A stretch of DNA of 64,000 bases, from the NCBI GenBank assembly GCA_942159475.1, contig OW804099.1, forward strand, positions 12,836,162-12,900,161, written 5' to 3'. The notes beneath the pieces are model-generated. The model was not told the DNA's origin and did not search any database. It saw only the letters and a list, made by a program, of their open reading frames with translations. The stretch's first letter is position 1. Each line of letters begins with the position of its first letter. The translations under genes and the position numbers were made by a program. This DNA is from Sthenelais limicola (lineage: Eukaryota; Annelida; Polychaeta; Phyllodocida; Sigalionidae). This document shows, one piece after another, positions 1 through 15,000 of this stretch.

Positions 1-3000
1 CAGTATAGAGGAGCAGTAATGGAGAGTGGGAGAGGTAATGATACCACTCTACCTGTACTGGGGCTACCAGGCAGGCTGTTTTACATGCTACATATAACAG
101 TATAGAGCAGTAATGGAGAGTGGGAGAGGTAATGATACCACTCTACCTGTACTGGGGCTACCAGGCAGGCTGTTTTACATGCTACATATAACAGTATAGA
201 GGAGCAGTAATGGAGAGTGGGAGAGGTAATGATACCACTCTACCTGTACTGGGGCTACCAGGCAGGCTGTTTTACATGCTACATATAACAGTATAGAGGC
301 AGTAATGGAGAGTGGGAGAGGTAATGATACCACTCTACCTGTACTGGGGCTACCAGGCAGGCTGTTTTACATGCTACATATAACAGTATAGAGAGCAGTA
401 ATGGAGAGTGGGAGAGGTAATGATACCACTCTACCTGTACTGGGGCTACCAGGCAGGCTGTTTTACATGCTACATATAACAGTATAGAGAGCAGTAATGG
501 AGAGTGGGAGAGGTAATGATACCACTCTACCTGTACTGGGGCTACCAGGCAGGCTGTTTTACATGCTACATATAACAGTATAGAGCAGTAATGGAGAGTG
601 GGAGAGGTAATGATACCACTCTACCTGTACTGGGGCTACCAGGCAGGCTGTTTTACATGCTACATATAACAGTATAGAGAGCAGTAATGGAGAGTGGGAG
701 AGGTAATGATACCACTCTACCTGTACTGGGGCTACCAGGCAGGCTGTTTTACATGCTACATATAACAGTATAGAGCAGTAATGGAGAGTGGGAGAGGTAA
801 TGATACCACTCTACCTGTACTGGGGCTACCAGGCAGGCTGTTTTACATGCTACATATAACAGTATAGAGCAGTAATGGAGAGTGGGAGAGGTAATGATAC
901 CACTCTACCTGTACTGGGGCTACCAGGCAGGCTGTTTTACATGCTACATATAACAGTATAGAGGCAGTAATGGAGAGTGGGAGAGGTAATGATACCACTC
1001 TACCTGTACTGGGGCTACCAGGCAGGCTGTTTTACATGCTACATATAACAGTATAGAGCAGTAATGGAGAGTGGGAGAGGTAATGATACCACTCTACCTG
1101 TACTGGGGCTACCAGGCAGGCTGTTTTACATGCTACATATAACAGTATAGAGGAGCAGTAATGGAGAGTGGGAGAGGTAATGATACCACTCTACCTGTAC
1201 TGGGGCTACCAGGCAGGCTGTTTTACATGCTACATATAACAGTATAGAGGCAGTAATGGAGAGTGGGAGAGGTAATGATACCACTCTACCTGTACTGGGG
1301 CTACCAGGCAGGCTGTTTTACATGCTACATATAACAGTATAGAGGAGCAGTAATGGAGAGTGGGAGAGGTAATGATACCACTCTACCTGTACTGGGGCTA
1401 CCAGGCAGGCTGTTTTACATGCTACATATAACAGTATAGAGCAGTAATGGAGAGTGGGAGAGGTAATGATACCACTCTACCTGTACTGGGGCTACCAGGC
1501 AGGCTGTTTTACATGCTACATATAACAGTATAGAGCAGTAATGGAGAGTGGGAGAGGTAATGATACCACTCTACCTGTACTGGGGCTACCAGGCAGGCTG
1601 TTTTACATGCTACATATAACAGTATAGAGGCAGTAATGGAGAGTGGGAGAGGTAATGATACCACTCTACCTGTACTGGGGCTACCAGGCAGGCTGTTTTA
1701 CATGCTACATATAACAGTATAGAGCAGTAATGGAGAGTGGGAGAGGTAATGATACCACTCTACCTGTACTGGGGCTACCAGGCAGGCTGTTTTACATGCT
1801 ACATATAACAGTATAGAGGAGCAGTAATGGAGAGTGGGAGAGGTAATGATACCACTCTACCTGTACTGGGGCTACCAGGCAGGCTGTTTTACATGCTACA
1901 TATAACAGTATAGAGCAGTAATGGAGAGTGGGAGAGGTAATGATACCACTCTACCTGTACTGGGGCTACCAGGCAGGCTGTTTTACATGCTACATATAAC
2001 AGTATAGAGCAGTAATGGAGAGTGGGAGAGGTAATGATACCACTCTACCTGTACTGGGGCTACCAGGCAGGCTGTTTTACATGCTACATATAACAGTATA
2101 GAGGCAGTAATGGAGAGTGGGAGAGGTAATGATACCACTCTACCTGTACTGGGGCTACCAGGCAGGCTGTTTTACATGCTACATATAACAGTATAGAGGA
2201 GCAGTAATGGAGAGTGGGAGAGGTAATGATACCACTCTACCTGTACTGGGGCTACCAGGCAGGCTGTTTTACATGCTACATATAACAGTATAGAGGAGCA
2301 GTAATGGAGAGTGGGAGAGGTAATGATACCACTCTACCTGTACTGGGGCTACCAGGCAGGCTGTTTTACATGCTACATATAACAGTATAGAGCAGTAATG
2401 GAGAGTGGGAGAGGTAATGATACCACTCTACCTGTACTGGGGCTACCAGGCAGGCTGTTTTACATGCTACATATAACAGTATAGAGGAGCAGTAATGGAG
2501 AGTGGGAGAGGTAATGATACCACTCTACCTGTACTGGGGCTACCAGGCAGGCTGTTTTACATGCTACATATAACAGTATAGAGCAGTAATGGAGAGTGGG
2601 AGAGGTAATGATACCACTCTACCTGTACTGGGGCTACCAGGCAGGCTGTTTTACATGCTACATATAACAGTATAGAGGAGCAGTAATGGAGAGTGGGAGA
2701 GGTAATGATACCACTCTACCTGTACTGGGGCTACCAGGCAGGCTGTTTTACATGCTACATATAACAGTATAGAGGCAGTAATGGAGAGTGGGAGAGGTAA
2801 TGATACCACTCTACCTGTACTGGGGCTACCAGGCAGGCTGTTTTACATGCTACATATAACAGTATAGAGCAGTAATGGAGAGTGGGAGAGGTAATGATAC
2901 CACTCTACCTGTACTGGGGCTACCAGGCAGGCTGTTTTACATGCTACATATAACAGTATAGAGGAGCAGTAATGGAGAGTGGGAGAGGTAATGATACCAC

Positions 3001-6000
3001 TCTACCTGTACTGGGGCTACCAGGCAGGCTGTTTTACATGCTACATATAACAGTATAGAGGCAGTAATGGAGAGTGGGAGAGGTAATGATACCACTCTAC
3101 CTGTACTGGGGCTACCAGGCAGGCTGTTTTACATGCTACATATAACAGTATAGAGGAGCAGTAATGGAGAGTGGGAGAGGTAATGATACCACTCTACCTG
3201 TACTGGGGCTACCAGGCAGGCTGTTTTACATGCTACATATAACAGTATAGAGGCAGTAATGGAGAGTGGGAGAGGTAATGATACCACTCTACCTGTACTG
3301 GGGCTACCAGGCAGGCTGTTTTACATGCTACATATAACAGTATAGAGCAGTAATGGAGAGTGGGAGAGGTAATGATACCACTCTACCTGTACTGGGGCTA
3401 CCAGGCAGGCTGTTTTACATGCTACATATAACAGTATAGAGGAGCAGTAATGGAGAGTGGGAGAGGTAATGATACCACTCTACCTGTACTGGGGCTACCA
3501 GGCAGGCTGTTTTACATGCTACATATAACAGTATAGAGGAGCAGTAATGGAGAGTGGGAGAGGTAATGATACCACTCTACCTGTACTGGGGCTACCAGGC
3601 AGGCTGTTTTACATGCTACATATAACAGTATAGAGCAGTAATGGAGAGTGGGAGAGGTAATGATACCACTCTACCTGTACTGGGGCTACCAGGCAGGCTG
3701 TTTTACATGCTACATATAACAGTATAGAGGAGCAGTAATGGAGAGTGGGAGAGGTAATGATACCACTCTACCTGTACTGGGGCTACCAGGCAGGCTGTTT
3801 TACATGCTACATATAACAGTATAGAGCAGTAATGGAGAGTGGGAGAGGTAATGATACCACTCTACCTGTACTGGGGCTACCAGGCAGGCTGTTTTACATG
3901 CTACATATAACAGTATAGAGGAGTAATGGAGAGTGGGAGAGGTAATGATACCACTCTACCTGTACTGGGGCTACCAGGCAGGCTGTTTTACATGCTACAT
4001 ATAACAGTATAGAGGAGCAGTAATGGAGAGTGGGAGAGGTAATGATACCACTCTACCTGTACTGGGGGCTACCAGGCAGGCTGTTTTACATGCTACATAT
4101 AACAGTATAGAGAGCAGTAATGGAGAGTGGGAGAGGTAATGATACCACTCTACCTGTACTGGGGCTACCAGGCAGGCTGTTTTACATGCTACATATAACA
4201 GTATAGAGCAGTAATGGAGAGTGGGAGAGGTAATGATACCACTCTACCTGTACTGGGGCTACCAGGCAGGCTGTTTTACATGCTACATATAACAGTATAG
4301 AGGAGCAGTAATGGAGAGTGGGAGAGGTAATGATACCACTCTACCTGTACTGGGGCTACCAGGCAGGCTGTTTTACATGCTACATATAACAGTATAGAGG
4401 AGCAGTAATGGAGAGTGGGAGAGGTAATGATACCACTCTACCTGTACTGGGGCTACCAGGCAGGCTGTTTTACATGCTACATATAACAGTATAGAGCAGT
4501 AATGGAGAGTGGGAGAGGTAATGATACCACTCTACCTGTACTGGGGCTACCAGGCAGGCTGTTTTACATGCTACATATAACAGTATAGAGGAGCAGTAAT
4601 GGAGAGTGGGAGAGGTAATGATACCACTCTACCTGTACTGGGGCTACCAGGCAGGCTGTTTTACATGCTACATATAACAGTATAGAGGAGCAGTAATGGA
4701 GAGTGGGAGAGGTAATGATACCACTCTACCTGTACTGGGGCTACCAGGCAGGCTGTTTTACATGCTACATATAACAGTATAGAGGAGTAATGGAGAGTGG
4801 GAGAGGTAATGATACCACTCTACCTGTACTGGGGCTACCAGGCAGGCTGTTTTACATGCTACATATAACAGTATAGAGGAGCAGTAATGGAGAGTGGGAG
4901 AGGTAATGATACCACTCTACCTGTACTGGGGCTACCAGGCAGGCTGTTTTACATGCTACATATAACAGTATAGAGGCAGTAATGGAGAGTGGGAGAGGTA
5001 ATGATACCACTCTACCTGTACTGGGGCTACCAGGCAGGCTGTTTTACATGCTACATATAACAGTATAGAGCAGTAATGGAGAGTGGGAGAGGTAATGATA
5101 CCACTCTACCTGTACTGGGGCTACCAGGCAGGCTGTTTTACATGCTACATATAACAGTATAGAGCAGTAATGGAGAGTGGGAGAGGTAATGATACCACTC
5201 TACCTGTACTGGGGCTACCAGGCAGGCTGTTTTACATGCTACATATAACAGTATAGAGCAGTAATGGAGAGTGGGAGAGGTAATGATACCACTCTACCTG
5301 TACTGGGGCTACCAGGCAGGCTGTTTTTACATGCTACATATAACAGTATAGAGCAGTAATGGAGAGTGGGAGAGGTAATGATACCACTCTACCTGTACTG
5401 GGGTGGGAGAGGTAATGATACCACTCTACCTGTACTGGGGCTACCAGGCAGGCTGTTTTACATGCTACATATAACAGTATAGAGGAGCAGTAATGGAGAG
5501 TGGGAGAGGTAATGATACCACTCTACCTGTACTGGGGCTACCAGGCAGGCTGTTTTACATGCTACATATAACAGTATAGAGGAGCAGTAATGGAGAGTGG
5601 GAGAGGTAATGATACCACTCTACCTGTACTGGGGCTACCAGGCAGGCTGTTTTACATGCTACATATAACAGTATAGAGGCAGTAATGGAGAGTGGGAGAG
5701 GTAATGATACCACTCTACCTGTACTGGGGCTACCAGGCAGGCTGTTTTACATGCTACATATAACAGTATAGAGGAGCAGTAATGGAGAGTGGGAGAGGTA
5801 ATGATACCACTCTACCTGTACTGGGGCTACCAGGCAGGCTGTTTTACATGCTACATATAACAGTATAGAGGAGCAGTAATGGAGAGTGGGAGAGGTAATG
5901 ATACCACTCTACCTGTACTGGGGCTACCAGGCAGGCTGTTTTACATGCTACATATAACAGTATAGAGCAGTAATGGAGAGTGGGAGAGGTAATGATACCA

Positions 6001-9000
6001 CTCTACCTGTACTGGGGCTACCAGGCAGGCTGTTTTACATGCTACATATAACAGTATAGAGGAGCAGTAATGGAGAGTGGGAGAGGTAATGATACCACTC
6101 TACCTGTACTGGGGCTACCAGGCAGGCTGTTTTACATGCTACATATAACAGTATAGAGGAGCAGTAATGGAGAGTGGGAGAGGTAATGATACCACTCTAC
6201 CTGTACTGGGGCTACCAGGCAGGCTGTTTTACATGCTACATATAACAGTATAGAGCAGTAATGGAGAGTGGGAGAGGTAATGATACCACTCTACCTGTAC
6301 TGGGGCTACCAGGCAGGCTGTTTTACATGCTACATATAACAGTATAGAGGAGCAGTAATGGAGAGTGGGAGAGGTAATGATACCACTCTACCTGTACTGG
6401 GGCTACCAGGCAGGCTGTTTTACATGCTACATATAACAGTATAGAGGAGCAGTAATGGAGAGTGGGAGAGGTAATGATACCACTCTACCTGTACTGGGGC
6501 TACCAGGCAGGCTGTTTTACATGCTACATATAACAGTATAGAGCAGTAATGGAGAGTGGGAGAGGTAATGATACCACTCTACCTGTACTGGGGCTACCAG
6601 GCAGGCTGTTTTACATGCTACATATAACAGTATAGAGGAGCAGTAATGGAGAGTGGGAGAGGTAATGATACCACTCTACCTGTACTGGGGCTACCAGGCA
6701 GGCTGTTTTACATGCTACATATAACAGTATAGAGGAGTAATGGAGAGTGGGAGAGGTAATGATACCACTCTACCTGTACTGGGGCTACCAGGCAGGCTGT
6801 TTTACATGCTACATATAACAGTATAGAGGAGTAATGGAGAGTGGGAGAGGTAATGATACCACTCTACCTGTACTGGGGCTACCAGGCAGGCTGTTTTACA
6901 TGCTACATATAACAGTATAGAGGAGCAGTAATGGAGAGTGGGAGAGGTCATGATACCACTCTACCTGTACTGGGGCTACCAGGCAGGCTGTTTTACATGC
7001 TACATATAACAGTATAGAGGAGTAATGGAGAGTGGGAGAGGTAATGATACCACTCTATCTGTACTGGGGCTACCAGGCAGGCTGTTTTACATGCTACATA
7101 TAACAGTATAGAGCAGTAATGGAGAGTGGGAGAGGTAATGATACCACTCTACCTGTACTGGGGCTACCAGGCAGGCTGTTTTACATGCTACATATAACAG
7201 TATAGAGCAGTAATGGAGAGTGGGAGAGGTCATGATACCACTCTACCTGTACTGGGGCTACCAGGCAGGCTGTTTTACATGCTACATATAACAGTATAGA
7301 GCAGTAATGGAGAGTGGGAGAGGTAATGATACCACTCTACCTGTACTGGGGCTACCAGGCAGGCTGTTTTACATGCTACATATAACAGTATAGAGCAGTA
7401 ATGGAGAGTGGGAGAGGTCATGATACCACTCTACCTGTACTGGGGCTACCAGGCAGGCTGTTTTACATGCTACATATAACAGTATAGAGGAGTAATGGAG
7501 AGTGGGAGAGGTAATGATACCACTCTACCTGTACTGGGGCTACCAGGCAGGCTGTTTTACATGCTACATATAACAGTATAAGAGCAGTAATGGAGAGTGG
7601 GAGAGGTAATGATACCACTCTACCTGTACTGGGGCTACCAGGCAGGCTGTTTTACATGCTACATATAACAGTATAGAGCAGTAATGGAGAGTGGGAGAGG
7701 TAATGATACCACTCTACCTGTACTGGGGCTACCAGGCAGGCTGTTTTACATGCTACATATAACAGTATAGAGGAGTAATGGAGAGTGGGAGAGGTAATGA
7801 TACCACTCTACCTGTACTGGGGCTACCAGGCAGGCTGTTTTACATGCTACATATAACAGTATAGAGCAGTAATGGAGAGTGGGAGAGGTAATGATACCAC
7901 TCTACCTGTACTGGGGCTACCAGGCAGGCTGTTTTACATGCTACATATAACAGTATAGAGGAGCAGTAATGGAGAGTGGGAGAGGTAATGATACCACTCT
8001 ACCTGTACTGGGGCTACCAGGCAGGCTGTTTTACATGCTACATATAACAGTATAGGAGGAGTAATGGAGAGTGGGAGAGGTAATGATACCACTCTACCTG
8101 TACTGGGGCTACCAGGCAGGCTGTTTTACATGCTACATATAACAGTATAGAGCAGTAATGGAGAGTGGGAGAGGTAATGATACCACTCTACCTGTACTGG
8201 GGCTACCAGGCAGGCTGTTTTACATGCTACATATAACAGTATAGAGGCAGTAATGGAGAGTGGGAGAGGTAATGATACCACTCTACCTGTACTGGGGCTA
8301 CCAGGCAGGCTGTTTTACATGCTACATATAACAGTATAGAGCAGTAATGGAGAGTGGGAGAGGTAATGATACCACTCTACCTGTACTGGGGCTACCAGGC
8401 AGGCTGTTTTACATGCTACATATAACAGTATAGAGCAGTAATGGAGAGTGGGAGAGGTAATGATACCACTCTACCTGTACTGGGGACTACCAGGCAGGCT
8501 GTTTTACATGCTACATATAACAGTATAGAGGAGCAGTAATGGAGAGTGGGAGAGGTAATGATACCACTCTACCTGTACTGGGGCTACCAGGCAGGCTGTT
8601 TTACATGCTACATATAACAGTATAGAGGAGCAGTAATGGAGAGTGGGAGAGGTAATGATACCACTCTACCTGTACTGGGGCTACCAGGCAGGCTGTTTTA
8701 CATGCTACATATAACAGTATAGAGGAGCAGTAATGGAGAGTGGGAGAGGTAATGATACCACTCTACCTGTACTGGGGCTACCAGGCAGGCTGTTTTACAT
8801 GCACATATAACAGTATAGAGGAGCAGTAATGGAGAGTGGGAGAGGTCATGATACCACTCTATCTGTACTGGGGCTACCAGGCAGGCTGTTTTACATGCTA
8901 CATATAACAGTATAGAGCAGTAATGGAGAGTGGGAGAGGTAATGATACCACTCTACCTGTACTGGGGCTACCAGGCAGGCTGTTTTACATGCTACATATA

Positions 9001-12000
9001 ACAGTATAGAGCAGTAATGGAGAGTGGGAGAGGTAATGATACCACTCTACCTGTACTGGGGCTACCAGGCAGGCTGTTTTACATGCTACATATAACAGTA
9101 TAGAGCAGTAATGGAGAGTGGGAGAGGTCATGATACCACTTCTACCTGTACTGGGGCTACCAGGCAGGCTGTTTTACATGCTACATATAACAGTATAGAG
9201 CAGTAATGGAGAGTGGGAGAGGTAATGATACCACTCTACCTGTACTGGGGCTACCAGGCAGGCTGTTTTACATGCTACATATAACAGTATAGAGCAGTAA
9301 TGGAGAGTGGGAGAGGTAATGATACCACTCTACCTGTACTGGGGCTACCAGGCAGGCTGTTTTACATGCTACATATAACAGTATAGAGCAGTAATGGAGA
9401 GTGGGAGAGGTAATGATACCACTCTACCTGTACTGGGCTACCAGGCAGGCTGTTTTACATGCTACATATAACAGTATAGAGCAGTAATGGAGAGTGGGAG
9501 AGGTAATGATACCACTCTACCTGTACTGGGGCTACCAGGCAGGCTGTTTTACATGCTACATATAACAGTATAGAGCAGTAATGGAGAGTGGGAGAGGTAA
9601 TGATACCACTCTACCTGTACTGGGGCTACCAGGCAGGCTGTTTTACATGCTACATATAACAGTATAGAGGAGCAGTAATGGAGAGTGGGAGAGGTAATGA
9701 TACCACTCTACCTGTACTGGGGCTACCAGGCAGGCTGTTTTACATGCTACATATAACAGTATAGAGCAGTAATGGAGAGTGGGAGAGGTAATGATACCAC
9801 TCTACCTGTACTGGGGCTACCAGGCAGGCAGGCAGGCTGTTTTACATGCTACATATAACAGTATAGAGGAGCAGTAATGGAGAGTGGGAGAGGTAATGAT
9901 ACCACTCTACCTGTACTGGGGCTACCAGGCAGGCTGTTTTACATGCTACATATAACAGTATAGAGGAGCAGTAATGGAGAGTGGGAGAGGTAATGATACC
10001 ACTCTACCTGTACTGGGGCTACCAGGCAGGCTGTTTTACATGCTACATATAACAGTATAGAGGAGCAGTAATGGAGAGTGGGAGAGGTAATGATACCACT
10101 CTACCTGTACTGGGGCTACCAGGCAGGCTGTTTTACATGCTACATATAACAGTATAGAGGAGCAGTAATGGAGAGTGGGAGAGGTAATGATACCACTCTA
10201 CCTGTACTGGGGCTACCAGGCAGGCTGTTTTACATGCTACATATAACAGTATAGAGGAGCAGTAATGGAGAGTGGGAGAGGTAATGATACCACTCTACCT
10301 GTACTGGGGCTACCAGGCAGGCTGTTTTACATGCTACATATAACAGTATAGAGGAGCAGTAATGGAGAGTGGGAGAGGTAATGATACCACTCTACCTGTA
10401 CTGGGGCTACCAGGCAGGCTGTTTTACATGCTACATATAACAGTATAGAGGCAGTAATGGAGAGTGGGAGAGGTAATGATACCACTCTACCTGTACTGGG
10501 GCTACCAGGCAGGCTGTTTTACATGCTACATATAACAGTATAGAGCAGTAATGGAGAGTGGGGAGAGGTAATGATACCACTCTACCTGTACTGGGGCTAC
10601 CAGGCAGGCTGTTTTACATGCTACATATAACAGTATAGAGAGCAGTAATGGAGAGTGGGAGAGGTAATGATACCACTCTACCTGTACTGGGGCTACCAGG
10701 CAGGCTGTTTTACATGCTACATATAACAGTATAGAGCAGTAATGGAGAGTGGGAGAGGTAATGATACCACTCTACCTGTACTGGGGCTACCAGGCAGGCT
10801 GTTTTACATGCTACATATAACAGTATAGAGGAGCAGTAATGGAGAGTGGGAGAGGTAATGATACCACTCTACCTGTACTGGGGCTACCAGGCAGGCTGTT
10901 TTACATGCTACATATAACAGTATAGAGAAGCAGTAATGGAGAGTGGGAGAGGTAAATGATACCACTCTACCTGTACTGGGGGCTACCAGGCAGGCTGTTT
11001 TAGACATGCTACATATAGACAGTATAGAGGAGGCAGTAATGGAGAGTGGAGAGGTCAATGATACCACTCTACCTGTACTGGGGNNNNNNNNNNNNNNNNN
11101 NNNNNNNNNNNNNNNNNNNNNNNNNNNNNNNNNNNNNNNNNNNNNNNNNNNNNNNNNNNNNNNNNNNNNNNNNNNNNNNNNNNNNNNNNNNNNNNNNNNN
11201 NNNNNNNNNNNNNNNNNNNNNNNNNNNNNNNNNNNNNNNNNNNNNNNNNNNNNNNNNNNNNNNNNNNNNNNNNNNNNNNNNNNCTACCAGGCAGACTGTT
11301 TTACATGCTACATATAACAGTATAGAGGAGCAGTAATGGAGAGTGGGAGAGTAATGATACCACTCTACCTGTACTGGGACTACCAGGCAGGCTGTTTTAC
11401 ATGGCTACATATTACAGTATAGAGGAGTAATGGAGAGTGGGAGAAGGTAATGATACCACTCTACCTGTACTGGGCTACCAGGCAGGCTGTTTTACATGCT
11501 ACATATAACCTAGTAGAGGAGGCAGTAATGGAGAGTGGGAGAGGTATGATACCACTCTACCTGTACTGGGGGCTACCAGGCAGGCTGTTTTACATGCTAC
11601 ATTATAACAGTATAGAGGGCAGTAATGGGAGAGTGGGAGAGGTAATGATACCACTCTACCTGTACTGGGGCTACCAGGCAGGCTGTTTTACATGCTACAT
11701 ATAACAGTATAGAGGAGCAGTAATGGAGAGTGGGAGAGGTAATGATACCACTCTACCTGTACTGGGGCTACCAGGCAGGCTGTTTTACATGCTACATAGA
11801 ACAAGTATAGAGGAGTAATGGAGAGTGGGAGAGGTAATGATACCACTCTACCTGTACTGGGGCTACCAGGCCAGGCTGTTTTACATGCTACATATAACAG
11901 TATAGAGGAGCAGTAATGGAGAGTGGGAGAGGTAATGATACCACTCTACCTGTACTGGGACTACCAGGCAGGCTGTTTTACATGCTACATATAACAGTAT

Positions 12001-15000
12001 AGAGGAGCAGTAATGGAGAGTGGGAGAGGTAATGATACCACTCTACCTGTACTGGGGCTACCAGGCAGGCTGTTTTACATGCTACATATAACAGTATAGA
12101 GGGAGTAATGGAGAGTGGGAGAGGTAATGATACCACTCTACCTGTACTGGGGCTACCAGGCAGGCTGTTTTACATGCTACATATAACAGTATAGAGGAGC
12201 AGTAATGGAGAGTGGGAGAGGTAATGATACCACTCTACCTGTACTGGGGCTACCAGGCAGGCTGTTTTACATACTACATATAACAGTATAGAGGAGCAGT
12301 AATGGAGAGTGGGAGAGGTAATGATACCACTCTACCTGTACTGGGGCTACCAGGCAGGCTGTTTTACATGCTACATATAACAGTATAGAGCAGTAATGGA
12401 GAGTGGGAGAGGTAATGATACCACTCTACCTGTACTGGGGCTACCAGGCAGGCTGTTTTACATGCTACATATAACAGTATAGAGGGAGTAATGGAGAGTG
12501 GGAGAGGTAATGATACCACTCTACCTGTACTGGGGCTACCAGGCAGGCTGTTTTACATGCTACATATAACAGTATAGAGGAGCAGTAATGGAGAGTGGGA
12601 GAGGTAATGATACCACTCTACCTGTACTGGGACTACCAGGCAGGCTGTTTTACATGCTACATATAACAGTATAGAGGAGCAGTAATGGAGAGTGGGAGAG
12701 GTAATGATACCACTCTACCTGTACTGGGGCTACCAGGCAGGCTGTTTTACATGCTACATATAACAGTATAGAGGAGCAGTAATGGAGAGTGGGAGAGGTA
12801 ATGATACCACTCTACCTGTACTGGGACTACCAGGCAGGCTGTTTTACATGCTACATATAACAGTATAGAGGAGCAGTAATGGAGAGTGGGAGGAGGTAAT
12901 GATACCACTCTACCTGTACTGGGACTACCAGGCAGACTGTTTTACATGCTACATATAACAGTATAGAGGAGTAATGGAGAGTGGGAGAGGTAATGATACC
13001 ACTCTACCTGTACTGGGACTACCAGGCAGGCTGTTTTACATGCTACATATAACAGTATAGAGGAGCAGTAATGGAGAGTGGGAGAGGTAATGATACCACT
13101 CTACCTGTACTGGGGCTACCAGGCAGGCTGTTTTACATGCTACATATAACAGTATAGAGGAGCAGTAATGGAGAGTGGGAGAGGTAATGATACCACTCTA
13201 CCTGTACTGGGACTACCAGGCAGGCTGTTTACATGCTACATATAACAGTATAGAGGAGTAATGGAGAGTGGGAGAGGTAATGATACCACTCTACCTGTAC
13301 TGGGGCTACCAGGCAGGCTGTTTTACATGCTACATATAACAGTATAGAGGAGTAATGGAGAGTGGGAGAGGTAATGATACCACTCTACCTGTACTGGGGC
13401 TACCAGGCAGGCTGTTTTACATGCTACATATAACAGTATAGAGGAGCAGTAATGGAGAGTGGGAGAGGTAATGATACCACTCTACCTGTACTGGGGCTAC
13501 CAGGCAGGCTGTTTTACATGCTACATATAACAGTATAGAGGAGCAGTAATGGAGAGTGGGAGAGGTAATGATACCACTCTACCTGTACTGGGACTACCAG
13601 GCAGGCTGTTTTACATGCTACATATAACAGTATAGAGGAGTAATGGAGAGTGGGAGAGGTAATGATACCACTCTACCTGTACTGGGGCTACCAGGCAGGC
13701 TGTTTTACATGCTACATATAACAGTATAGAGGAGTAATGGAGAGTGGGAGAGGTAATGATACCACTCTACCTGTACTGGGACTACCAGGCAGGCTGTTTT
13801 ACATGCTACATATAACAGTATAGAGGAGTAATGGAGAGTGGGGAGAGGTAATGATACCACTCTACCTGTACTGGGGCTACCAGGCAGACTGTTTTACATG
13901 CTACATATAACAGTATAGAGGAGCAGTAATGGAGAGTGGAGAGGTAATGATACCACTCTACCTGTACTGGGGCTACCAGGCAGGCTGTTTTACATACTAC
14001 ATATAACAGTATAGAGCAGTAATGGAGAGTGGGAGAGGTAATGATACCACTCTACCTGTACTGGGGCTACCAGGCAGGCTGTTTTACATACTACATATAA
14101 CAGTATAGAGGAGCAGTAATGGAGAGTGGGAGAGGTAATGATACCACTCTACCTGTACTGGGGCTACCAGGCAGGCTGTTTTACATGCTACATATAACAG
14201 TATAGAGGAGTAATGGAGAGGTGGGAGAGGTAATGATACCACTCTACCTGTACTGGGGCTACCAGGCAGGCTGTTTTACATGCTACATATAACAGTATAG
14301 AGGAGTAATGGAGAGTGGGAGAGGTAATGATACCACTCTACCTGTACTGGGACTACCAGGCAGGCTGTTTTACATGCTACATATAACAGTATAGAGGAGC
14401 AGTAATGGAGAGTGGAGAGGTAATGATACCACTCTACCTGTACTGGGACTACCAGGCAGGCTGTTTTACATGCTACATATAACAGTATAGAGGAGTAATG
14501 GAGAGTGGGAGAGGTAATGATACCACTCTACCTGTACTGGGGCTACCAGGCAGACTGTTTTACATACTACATATAACAGTATAGAGCAGTAATGGAGAGT
14601 GGGAGAGGTAATGATACCACTCTACCTGTACTGGGGCTACCAGGCAGGCTGTTTTACATGCTACAATATAACAGTATAGAGGAGCAGTAATGGAGAGTGG
14701 GAGAGGTAATGATACCACTCTACCTGTACTGGGGCTACCAGGCAGGCTGTTTTACATGCTACATATAACAGTATAGAGGAGTAATGGAGAGTGGGAGAGG
14801 TAATGATCTACCTACTCCTACCTGTACTGGGGCTACCAGGCAGGCTGTTTTACATGCTACATATAACAGTATAGAGGAGTAATGGAGAGTGGGAGAGGTA
14901 ATGATACCACTCTACCTGTACTGGGGCTACCAGGCAGGCTGTTTTACATGCTACATATAACAGTATAGAGGGAGTAATGGAGAGTGGGAGAGGTAATGAT

